Below are positions 56,384-64,000 of a stretch of 64,000 nt of DNA, piece after piece (the first letter of the stretch is position 1; each line of letters opens with the position of its first letter). The notes beneath the pieces were generated by a model. That model was not told the origin of the DNA and ran no database searches. It worked only from the letters and a program-made list of their open reading frames with translations. The translations under genes were made by a program, and so were the position numbers. The stretch comes from Clostridiales bacterium. GTDB lineage: Bacteria > Bacillota > Clostridia > Oscillospirales > Oscillospiraceae. The stretch lies in assembly GCA_022774865.1 (NCBI GenBank), contig JALFLH010000013.1, forward strand, positions 1-64,000, read 5' to 3'.

Positions 56384-59374
56384 TTATTTCAGCAGATACG
56401 CATAATCGCGTTCAACGGTGAGGATCAGCTTCCGCAGATCCTCATAAAGGCCGCAGTCAGCGTCATGGGGATCATATTCTTTGACCATGGTGCCCAAGCG
56501 AACCAGAACACGGCCGTTTTCCAGGGGCAGGTAGCCGGCGTTTTCAGAATTCTCAAAGTCCCACTTGGTCCAGAACAGGGTAAACTTGTCCCGGTAGGGG
56601 CGGGAATCATAGGGGCAGAACACGGCGCAGTTGCCGCACTCGTTGCACATACCGTCCATGTGCAGGATCTGACGCTGGCGCTTGCCGGGAACCCGGATGG
56701 CCACGTTAGCCCGGTTGGGGCAGACGGTGGTGCAGGTCTCGCAGACCGTAGCGCAGCCAAGGCAGCGGGAGTCGGTACAGGTGTCGCAATCGGAGCACAG
56801 CTCGCCCCGCTTGCTCACAACCTTCTGGTAATCGGGGCGGATATTGGCATCAGCGAATTTGTCGAAGGAAATTCCGGCGATTGCAGCGGCAGCCTTGGCC
56901 GCGTCGGCAATACCCTCCACCACGGTGGCGGGGCCACGGCGGGCGTCGCCGATGGCGTAGACGTGGGCGGCGGTGGTGCGGTTGTTTTCGTCCACCACGG
57001 GGGTGCCCTTCCGGGTCAGCGCGGCTCCGATCTGCTCATACAGCCCGGTGTCCACCTTCTCGCCCACGGCGGTGATCACGGTGGTGGCGGGCAGCTCGAT
57101 CTTCTTGCCGGTGTCCGCCACGGAGCGGCGGCCGGAGGCATCGGGGGCACCCAGCTCCATAACGGCGCAGGTCAGCACGCCGTTCTTCACGCCGACGGGC
57201 GCCAGCAGTTCCATAAATTCCACCCCGTCCTCCAGAGCCAGCGCCAATTCCTCTTCATCGGCGGGCATATACCGCTTGGTGCGGCGGTAGACCAGACGGA
57301 CATTGGGCACACCCAGCCGCTTGGCGGCTCGGGCGGCATCCATGGCGGTGTTGCCGCCGCCGATGATCACCACGTCGCTGCCGAGATTCAGGGTTTCGGG
57401 AGCGTTCTTGGCCGCCTGCAGGAAGCGGATCACATTCATGGCTTCGCCGTATTCCAGATGGGCGTCGCCCGCCTTCCACGCGCCCACGGCGATGATTACA
57501 TCGGTGTAGCCCTGAACCAGCAGATCGGTGACGGAGGCCACTTCGGTATTCAGCCGGAACTTGGCGCCGTAGGCTTTGCACAGCGCCACATCCTTGTCGA
57601 TGGCCTGGGAAGAGATCCGGAATTCAGGGATTACGTGCCGGACAATACCGCCCAGAGCGCCGGTGCGCTCGAAAACGGTCACATCCACGCCGGCGCGGGA
57701 CAGGAAGGAAGCGGCCGCCAGACCGGCGGGGCCACCGCCGATGACGGCGACCTTCTTGCCGGATACCGGCGCGGCAGGTTTCAGCGTGGCAATCACCGCG
57801 TCAAAAGCGCCCTTGGCTGCGGTCAGCTTGGCGTCACGGATTTTGACGGATTCCTCATAGTAATTGCGCATACATTTGTCGGCGCAGTGATGGGGGCAGA
57901 TGGTGCCGGTGATGAAGGGCAGGGCGTTCCGCTCCAGAATGATGCGCAGCGCGTCCTCCAGACGGCCTTCGCCCACGGCGGCGAGATACCCGGGGATGTC
58001 CTGCTCAATGGGACAGCCGCTGCGGCAGGGCGCGCCGAAGCAGTCAATCAGGGGAACTTCCTTACCGTTGTGGCGGACGGGCAGAGGCTTAATGGGCTTG
58101 CGGTACAGCTTGTCGGATGCAACGCCCTCGTCCAGCGCGATCACCGCATCCACGTTCACACCGGAGAAGCGCTGATCACCGCAGTCGCCCAGCACCTGAT
58201 AGATCTGGGTCATACGCTCATATCCGCCGGGCTTCAGGATGGTGGTGGCCATGGTGATGGGCCAGATACCGGCCTCAAACAGTGCCCTGATATTCCGGGC
58301 CTCCGCGCCGCCGGAGTAGGAAATGCGCATCTTGCCCCCGAACTGCTCGGAGATTTTCCGGGCAAGGGAGATGGTCAGGGGATACAGCGCCCGGCCGGAC
58401 ATATACATCTCGCTGCTGGGCAGTTCCCCGGCCGCCACGTCCACGGGGAAGGTATTGGTCAGCTTCAGGCCGAATTCCAGACCTTCCCTGGCGCACAGAG
58501 CCATCAGGCGCTCAAACATGGGAACGGCGTCAGCCCACTGCAGATCCTCCACAAAATGGTGGTCATCGAACACAATGTAGTCAAAGCCCAGGCTGTCCAG
58601 CCGCTTGCGGGCATAGTCGTAGCCCAGCAGGGTGGGATTGCACTTGATAAAGGTGTTCAGGTGCTTCTCGGTAATCAGGTAGGTGGCAATGCGCTCGATC
58701 TCGTCGGGCGGGCAGCCGTGCAGGGTGGACTCGGTGATGGAGCCGGACACCCGGGCGGGGATGCTTTCGACGAACCCGGCGTCCACGTGCCGGAATTTGT
58801 CCAGATTGGCCAGCGTCCAGTCCCTGCACTCCGCCCAGACAGCGGTGCCGGCGGCGTTTTTCATATCCTCGATATATTTGTCGATTTTGGGGGATTTGAT
58901 ACCGTCCAGGGAATATCCCACGGACATATTGAACACAAACCCATCGGGATCGCCCATGCCGAATTCCTTCGCCATCAGGTGGCAGGCCCACCAGGCCTTC
59001 ACATACTCGTCAAAGGCCTCGGGAACGGTCAGCTCGGTGGACCACTCACAGTTGTAGCACTCGTCCCCGGCGGTGATGCAGGGTTTGCTGACGCAGGCGC
59101 TCAGCTCCGGTCCATCCATCACCTGAACGGTCTTGAGTTCGAAGAAGCGGGAGCCGGCGGCATAGGCCGCGATGATATTCTGCGCCAACTGGGCGTTGGG
59201 GCCGGCGGCGGGGCCGTAGGGCGTTTCAATCTTCTCGTCGAAGATGGGCAGCGCCTTACCGGTGGTATGGTGTACCTGCTTTGCTACACCGAAAACGCTT
59301 CCCTGTGTCCGGTTTTCGGTCAGAATCCAATTCATCAGCTGACCGAAGGGAATGGGTCTCATAATATCTGCCAT
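56384..59374 (-). CDS. ygfK: YgfK family (putative selenate reductase) FAD/Fe-S oxidoreductase
   Basis: MADIMRPIPFGQLMNWILTENRTQGSVFGV...PCRSGCPIEQDIPGYLAAVGEGRLEDAL...AVIGGGPAGLAAASFLSRAGVDVTVFER...; terminal 4Fe-4S MCNECGNCAVFCPY. Confidence 0.94.
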   Translation of the reverse strand: MADIMRPIPFGQLMNWILTENRTQGSVFGVAKQVHHTTGKALPIFDEKIETPYGPAAGPNAQLAQNIIAAYAAGSRFFELKTVQVMDGPELSACVSKPCITAGDECYNCEWSTELTVPEAFDEYVKAWWACHLMAKEFGMGDPDGFVFNMSVGYSLDGIKSPKIDKYIEDMKNAAGTAVWAECRDWTLANLDKFRHVDAGFVESIPARVSGSITESTLHGCPPDEIERIATYLITEKHLNTFIKCNPTLLGYDYARKRLDSLGFDYIVFDDHHFVEDLQWADAVPMFERLMALCAREGLEFGLKLTNTFPVDVAAGELPSSEMYMSGRALYPLTISLARKISEQFGGKMRISYSGGAEARNIRALFEAGIWPITMATTILKPGGYERMTQIYQVLGDCGDQRFSGVNVDAVIALDEGVASDKLYRKPIKPLPVRHNGKEVPLIDCFGAPCRSGCPIEQDIPGYLAAVGEGRLEDALRIILERNALPFITGTICPHHCADKCMRNYYEESVKIRDAKLTAAKGAFDAVIATLKPAAPVSGKKVAVIGGGPAGLAAASFLSRAGVDVTVFERTGALGGIVRHVIPEFRISSQAIDKDVALCKAYGAKFRLNTEVASVTDLLVQGYTDVIIAVGAWKAGDAHLEYGEAMNVIRFLQAAKNAPETLNLGSDVVIIGGGNTAMDAARAAKRLGVPNVRLVYRRTKRYMPADEEELALALEDGVEFMELLAPVGVKNGVLTCAVMELGAPDASGRRSVADTGKKIELPATTVITAVGEKVDTGLYEQIGAALTRKGTPVVDENNRTTAAHVYAIGDARRGPATVVEGIADAAKAAAAIAGISFDKFADANIRPDYQKVVSKRGELCSDCDTCTDSRCLGCATVCETCTTVCPNRANVAIRVPGKRQRQILHMDGMCNECGNCAVFCPYDSRPYRDKFTLFWTKWDFENSENAGYLPLENGRVLVRLGTMVKEYDPHDADCGLYEDLRKLILTVERDYAYLLK

Positions 59375-59395
59375 GATCGATTTCCTCCAAATTCC

Positions 59396-60739
59396 TTAGT
59401 ATACCCGGTGGTTCAGCTCGCCCCAGAGCTTCCTGCTCTGCTCCAGAACCCAGGCGTTGATGGCGTCCTCATCGATGCTGACGAATTCCCGGTCTTTATA
59501 GAGCACCTTACCGTTGATGATGGTGGTGCGGCAATTCCTGCCCATCATACCGAAGAGCATATGGCCGTCGATATTTTCCGCGGACAGCGGGGTAAAGGGC
59601 TTGTAGTCCATGACGATCACGTCGGCGGCAGCGCCGGGCTTCAGCACGCCCAGGGGCTTGCGGCAGTATTTGGCCATCATTCTGGCGTTATTCTGGAAGA
59701 GCATGGTGGTGCCCTCGCACCAGCCCACGTTGGGCAGACCCGCGTTGTGGCGCTGGATGGTCAGAAAAACCTTCAGGCTTTCCAGCATATCGTGGGTGTA
59801 GGCGTCGGTGCCCATGCACACATGAATTCCCTTCGCCATCATCTTCAGCACGGGGGCGCAGCCCACAGCGTTGCCCATGTTGGATTCCGGATTGTTGACC
59901 ACCATGGTGCCGGTCTCTTTCACGATGTCCAGTTCCTTGTCGGTCAGGTGGATGCAGTGACCCAGCATGGTTTTCTCACCCAGAATGCCGCCGATGCGCT
60001 GCAGGCGCTCGATGGGCAGACAGTGGTGCTGATTGAGGGAATCATACACGTCGTTTAATCCCTCGGCCACGTGGATATGGAATCCGGTGAGGCCGTTGTT
60101 GGCCTCCACCATTTTTTCAAAGGTCTTGTCGGAGATGGTGAACAGGGCATGGCCGCCGAACATGGCGGTGATCATGTCGTCCTGCTGCTGCGCGGCCCAT
60201 CTGGAGAATTCCACATTCTCCTGAATGGCCTGTTCACATTTTTCCATGCCGTCCCGCTCGGACACCTCGTAGCACAGGTTCGCCCGGATACCCAGCTCCT
60301 GACACACATCCTTGATGGCAAACAGGGAACCGGGAATTTCGCGGAAGCTGGCGTGGTGATCCACGATGGTGGTCACACCGTCGCGGATACAGTCGAGAAT
60401 GGTGGCGTAGGCGCAGGCACGGGTGCCGTCCAGGGTCAGATGGCGGTCAATGTTCCACCAGGTTCCGTCCAGCACCTCCAGAAAATTGGTGGGATTGTTG
60501 CCCTCGATGGCAAGGCCACGGGCCAGTCCCGAATAGATGTGGGTGTGGGCGTTGATGAGACCGGGCATAATCAGCCCGCCTCTGGCGTCCACATATTCGG
60601 CGTTGGGGTATTTTGCCCGCAGCGCGGCCTGTGTACCGACCTCACGAATGGCTTCCCCATCAATTACGACCGCGCCATCCTCCAGATAGGGCATTGCCGG
60701 GTCCCGGGTGAAGAGTTTTCCGTTTCCTACCAGCAGCAT
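59396..60739 (-). CDS. ssnA: SsnA family aminohydrolase
   Basis: DARGGLIMPGLINAHTHIYSGLARGLAIEGNNPTNFLEVLDGTWWNIDRHLTLDGTRACAYATILDCIRDGVTTIVDHHAS. Confidence 0.94.
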   Translation of the reverse strand: MLLVGNGKLFTRDPAMPYLEDGAVVIDGEAIREVGTQAALRAKYPNAEYVDARGGLIMPGLINAHTHIYSGLARGLAIEGNNPTNFLEVLDGTWWNIDRHLTLDGTRACAYATILDCIRDGVTTIVDHHASFREIPGSLFAIKDVCQELGIRANLCYEVSERDGMEKCEQAIQENVEFSRWAAQQQDDMITAMFGGHALFTISDKTFEKMVEANNGLTGFHIHVAEGLNDVYDSLNQHHCLPIERLQRIGGILGEKTMLGHCIHLTDKELDIVKETGTMVVNNPESNMGNAVGCAPVLKMMAKGIHVCMGTDAYTHDMLESLKVFLTIQRHNAGLPNVGWCEGTTMLFQNNARMMAKYCRKPLGVLKPGAAADVIVMDYKPFTPLSAENIDGHMLFGMMGRNCRTTIINGKVLYKDREFVSIDEDAINAWVLEQSRKLWGELNHRVY

Positions 60740-60816
60740 AAGAATTGCCTCCTTTGGTTGAAAATAATATTCTCAGCCGGCCCGTGCGCGAAGCACTTCG
60801 TTGCAGCCCGCAGCTT

Positions 60817-60833
60817 TAACAAATATTTTGTTA
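60817..60833. promoter_or_regulatory. palindromic operator candidate between ssnA and the YheO-like gene
   Basis: TAACAAA-tat-TTTGTTA perfect 7-3-7 inverted repeat. Confidence 0.6.
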
Positions 60834-60850
60834 TTCTATCAGAATTTTTG

Positions 60851-60878
60851 TTGATATTTCCGTCTTTCATGATATAAT
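60851..60878 (+). promoter_or_regulatory. promoter of the YheO-like regulator gene
   Basis: TTGATA (60851-60856), 16-nt spacer, TATAAT (60873-60878). Confidence 0.65.
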
Positions 60879-60916
60879 GAACGCAGTATGCAGATAACCG
60901 AAAGGGGTTCCCGCCA

Positions 60917-61561
60917 ATGAAAGAAAATGAAATCAGTTTCTGCGCCCAGCTTGCCAAAGCCATCGCCCGTCAGTTCGGCCCCAATTGTGAGGTTGTGGTA
61001 CATGATCTGTGCGGAGCGGAGCCGGAGCATTCCATCGTGGCTATCGAAAACGGCCATATTTCCGGCCGCCGGGTGGGCGACGGGCCGTCCCACGTGGTAT
61101 GGGAAGCGCTCAAAGCAGATCCGGGCAAGCTGGAGGATCGGCTGGCCTATCTGACCCGAACCGAGGACGGTAAAATTCTGAAATCCAGCACGGTGTTTCT
61201 GCGCGACGCGGACGGGAATGTGAACGGCGTATTTTCCATTAACTATGACATCACCATGATGAAGGCCATGGAGGATCAGCTTCGGGCATTCACGGAAACC
61301 GAAACCAGCGGCGCGGAACCGGAGACCATCACCCACAATGTCAATGACCTGCTGGACGAGCTGATCCGGCAGAGCGCCAGGCTGGTGGGAAAGCCTGTTG
61401 CGCTGATGAACAAGGACGATAAAATCAAGGCCATCCGCTTTCTCAATGACAGCGGCGCGTTTCTGATTACCAAGTCCGGCCTGCGGGTGTGCAATTTCTT
61501 TGGAATCTCCAAGTACACGCTCTACAGCTATTTGGATGAAGCCAAGGGCGAGAAGGAATAA
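60917..61561 (+). CDS. YheO/DauR-type PAS and HTH transcriptional regulator
   Basis: PNCEVVVHDLCGAEPEHSIVAIENGHISGRRVGDGPS...VNGVFSINYDIT...DKIKAIRFLNDSGAFLITKSGLRVCNFFGISKYTLYSYLDEAK. Confidence 0.9.
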   Translation: MKENEISFCAQLAKAIARQFGPNCEVVVHDLCGAEPEHSIVAIENGHISGRRVGDGPSHVVWEALKADPGKLEDRLAYLTRTEDGKILKSSTVFLRDADGNVNGVFSINYDITMMKAMEDQLRAFTETETSGAEPETITHNVNDLLDELIRQSARLVGKPVALMNKDDKIKAIRFLNDSGAFLITKSGLRVCNFFGISKYTLYSYLDEAKGEKE

Positions 61562-61568
61562 CCGGGTG

Positions 61569-61603
61569 GGGCAGCCTGATGGAAGCATCGGGCTGCCGTT
61601 TTC
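61569..61603 (+). terminator. intrinsic terminator after the YheO-like gene
   Basis: GCAGCC-tGATG-gaag-CATC-g-GGCTGC then CGTTTTCTG. Confidence 0.6.
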
Positions 61604-61763
61604 TGCGGCAGCTATGAATTTCTAACAAAAATTTTTTCCACCTAACAAAAGTATAGCATTCATTTGACAAAAATTCAAGGAGAAATCCATGCCAATCCGC
61701 CAATAATCCGATGAAGAAATTAGGCAGAATTGCTAATGGTTTTCTATGCTGGAGGAAATTGAA

Positions 61764-63347
61764 ATGCTGGACTATCTGATTCGGAACGCGCGGATTGTGG
61801 ACGGAAGCGGAAAGCCGTCTTATCCGGCGGACGTGGGCATCAAGGGCGACAAAATAGAACAGGTCGGAAATCTGGCCGGCGCGGCCGCGCACCGGGTAAT
61901 CGATGCCGGGGGACGTTATTTGACCCCCGGTTTTCTGGACGTGCACCGCCATGGCGAGGCTGCGGCGTTCCGCCCGGACTACGGCAGGGCGGAGCTGGCG
62001 CAGGGGCTTACCGCTGTGGTCAACGGCAACTGCGGCCTGTCCCTGGCTCCGGTACTGGGGCCGTTCCGGCAGGATATTCTGGACTATCTGGCCCCCGTGG
62101 TTGGAAGAATGCCGGACGAATCCGGGTTTTCAACCGTGGCGGAATATACGCGGCAGCTTTCCCATACCCGGCAACGGATTCACAATGGTCTGCTGGTTGG
62201 CATGGGGACGGTGCGGGGCTGCGCCGCCGGGTTCCGGGCTGGTGCCCTGACGGAGGACGAATACCGCTTCGTCCACCGGCTTCTGGAGCAGTCCCTCGCC
62301 GACGGGGCGCTGGGCGTCAGTCTGGGACTGGGGTATGCCCCGGAATGCTTTTACGATACGCCGGGACTGATCAAAGCACTGGAGCCGCTGCGCTGTTCCG
62401 GGCGGATCATCACCGTCCATATGCGGCAGGAGGGCGACGGGGTCGTTCAGGCCCTGGAAGAAATGCTGGCCGTCGCCCGCGCACTGAAAACGCCGGTGCA
62501 AATCAGTCACCTCAAAGCCATCGGCAGGCGCAACTGGAACCGCTGCGTACCCCAGATGATCCGGCTGCTGCGCCGCGCCCGGGAGGAGGGCGTGGATGTG
62601 ACCTGCGACGTGTATCCCTATCCGGCTGGCTCCACCCAGTTGATTCACGTGCTCCCGCCGGAGTTTCAGGCCGGGGGCATGGAGGCGCTGACCGCCGCTC
62701 TTCGGGAGCCGTCCAGCCGGGAAGCTATGAAGCTGCGGATGCAGACCGGGACGGACTTCGAGAATATCTCTCTGCTGGCAGGCTTTGAGAATATTCAGGC
62801 AACCTCGCTGCGAAGCCCGGGAAACCAGCTCTTTGAAGGGAAAAACATTCTGGAAATCGCCGAAATGCAGGGGAAAGATCCCTATGACGCGCTCTTTGAT
62901 CTTTTGGCGGACGAGCACTGCGCCGCCTCCATGATTGACCGGATCACAAGCGAGGATGACATCGACCGGATTCTGAAAGAGCCCTATTCCTGTGTAATCT
63001 CCGACGCCACCTATCCGGAAAACGGCCTGATGCATCCCAGGGTATACGGCAACGTCCCCCGGCTGCTGGAACAATATGTGGCAGCGCGGCATCTGCTGTC
63101 CGTTGAGGAAGCGGTGCGCAAAATCACGGCGCTTCCCGCCGAACGGTTCGGCCTGACAGCCAAGGGACGCATCGCGGCGGGAATGGACGCGGACCTGTGC
63201 CTGTTTGACTTGCATAACATCCATCAGACCGGTACCTGGCAGCAGCCGGATCAGCTTGCGGCGGGAATGGACGCGGTATTTGTCATGGGAAAGCCCGCGC
63301 TGGAGGACGGGCGGTTTACCGGCCATTTCGGCGGCCGCTGCCTGTAG
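61764..63347 (+). CDS. N-acyl-D-amino-acid deacylase / D-aminoacylase family amidohydrolase
   Basis: MLDYLIRNARIVDGSGKPSYPADVGIKGDKIEQVG...RYLTPGFLDVHRHGEAAAFRPDYGRAELAQGLTAVVNGNCGLSLAPV...GRIAAGMDADLCLFD; GGAGGAAA RBS. Confidence 0.88.
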   Translation: MLDYLIRNARIVDGSGKPSYPADVGIKGDKIEQVGNLAGAAAHRVIDAGGRYLTPGFLDVHRHGEAAAFRPDYGRAELAQGLTAVVNGNCGLSLAPVLGPFRQDILDYLAPVVGRMPDESGFSTVAEYTRQLSHTRQRIHNGLLVGMGTVRGCAAGFRAGALTEDEYRFVHRLLEQSLADGALGVSLGLGYAPECFYDTPGLIKALEPLRCSGRIITVHMRQEGDGVVQALEEMLAVARALKTPVQISHLKAIGRRNWNRCVPQMIRLLRRAREEGVDVTCDVYPYPAGSTQLIHVLPPEFQAGGMEALTAALREPSSREAMKLRMQTGTDFENISLLAGFENIQATSLRSPGNQLFEGKNILEIAEMQGKDPYDALFDLLADEHCAASMIDRITSEDDIDRILKEPYSCVISDATYPENGLMHPRVYGNVPRLLEQYVAARHLLSVEEAVRKITALPAERFGLTAKGRIAAGMDADLCLFDLHNIHQTGTWQQPDQLAAGMDAVFVMGKPALEDGRFTGHFGGRCL

Positions 63348-63458
63348 GGCAGCAAAAGAGGAGCGGCACCGCTGACACGGCGCCGCTCCGGGAAAACAGC
63401 CTGATTCGAATTGAGAAACCATCCCATCCCCTGCCGATCCGCATGGCTTCCCCGCGGT

Positions 63459-64000
63459 TTATTCCACGAAGAACGCCGCGGCAACGGCGCCGGGGCCTGC
63501 GTGCACGCCCACCGTGCTGCCCACCACCGTTGAGGGAAATGTCCGTCCGCCCCAGTAGTCCACGCTCTCGGCGATGTACTTCTGAAGCAGCTCGTCGCTG
63601 CAGCCGGTATAGCCCAGCATCACAGGCTTGCTGAAATCAACCTTGCCCAACTTGTCGATTTCCTGATTCATCACGGCGTTGGCCTGCTTGTTGCCCCGCG
63701 CCTTGTTGATCATTTTCAGTTCGCCGCCCGCTACGCTGATTACCGGCTTGATGGACAGCAGGCCGCCGGCAAAGGCAACGGTTTTGGAAATTCTGCCGCC
63801 CTTGCGCAGGTATTCCAGCGTATCCACCACGGCCACCAGATACACCTTGCTGCGAAGCTTCGTCAGCTCCGCGGCAATCCGGCCGGCCTCCATCCCCTGA
63901 TCCGCCAGCTTCAACGCATATTCCACCAGAATACCCGCACCGATCGCCACATTTTCGCTGTCCACCACGAAAATCTTTCCGGGGTAGTCCTCCGCCGCAA
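63459..64000 (-). CDS. DegV family protein, partial at window edge
   Basis: VVDSENVAIGAGILVEYALKLADQGMEAGRIAAEL...YLVAVVDTLEYLRKGGRISKTVAFAGGLLSIKPVISVAGGEL...MLGYTGCSDELLQKY; reading frame continues to the edge. Confidence 0.88.
   Translation of the reverse strand, partial: AAEDYPGKIFVVDSENVAIGAGILVEYALKLADQGMEAGRIAAELTKLRSKVYLVAVVDTLEYLRKGGRISKTVAFAGGLLSIKPVISVAGGELKMINKARGNKQANAVMNQEIDKLGKVDFSKPVMLGYTGCSDELLQKYIAESVDYWGGRTFPSTVVGSTVGVHAGPGAVAAAFFVE

Noticed and set aside
53716-56421. 901-aa plus-strand ORF
   Set aside because: Antisense to the Se-type xanthine dehydrogenase; composition typical of GC-rich shadow ORFs.
56276-60058. 1260-aa plus-strand ORF
   Set aside because: Antisense shadow of ygfK/ssnA; low-complexity G/H/V-rich sequence with no family motifs. 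The minus-strand genes have clear conserved motifs.
1-64000. CRISPR arrays, tRNA or rRNA genes, transposase genes
   Set aside because: No regularly spaced direct repeats, no tRNA cloverleaf/GGTTCGAATCC signature, no rRNA-like blocks and no transposase motifs were noticed by eye. tRNAscan-SE and a CRISPR finder would be needed to be certain.

Overview
The window looks like a chromosomal segment of an anaerobic, GC-rich Clostridia-type Firmicute. This is inferred from gene content; the species is not known. Left to right: (1) a short phage-tail/lysis remnant on the minus strand (BppU-like baseplate protein, repeat-rich tail protein, SH3-bearing amidase with a TTG start); (2) a GT2 glycosyltransferase with a C-terminal MarR-like winged helix; (3) a compact minus-strand histidine operon led by a YerC/YecD TrpR-like regulator and hisZ; (4) an Opp/Dpp-type peptide ABC transporter followed by cytosolic muropeptide-processing enzymes (LD-carboxypeptidase, class-A-beta-lactamase-fold hydrolase, NlpC/P60, DppA); (5) xpt, an M42 peptidase, and a tandem glycine riboswitch with an AGCS symporter; (6) proBAC preceded by a 26-aa membrane microprotein; (7) DUF1538 with two P-II-like proteins; (8) serCA; (9) a three-subunit xanthine-dehydrogenase-type operon; (10) a guanine deaminase behind a purine riboswitch whose geometry predicts an ON switch; (11) a selenium-cofactor module (LysR, cysteine desulfurase, YedE, YedF-like, DUF3343, SelD); (12) an anaerobic purine/urate-degradation island (ssnA, ygfK, Se-type xanthine dehydrogenase, polyferredoxin, ygeX, ygeY, ygeW, carbamate kinase, hydantoinase, RidA) with a divergent YheO-type regulator and a D-aminoacylase-family amidohydrolase. 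The most interesting signals are the predicted ON-type guanine-class riboswitch, candidate operators in the purine island, the GT2-MarR fusion, the beta-lactamase-fold protein in the recycling operon, the DUF1538/P-II module, the proB-leader microprotein, and a consensus promoter that runs straight into a terminator.
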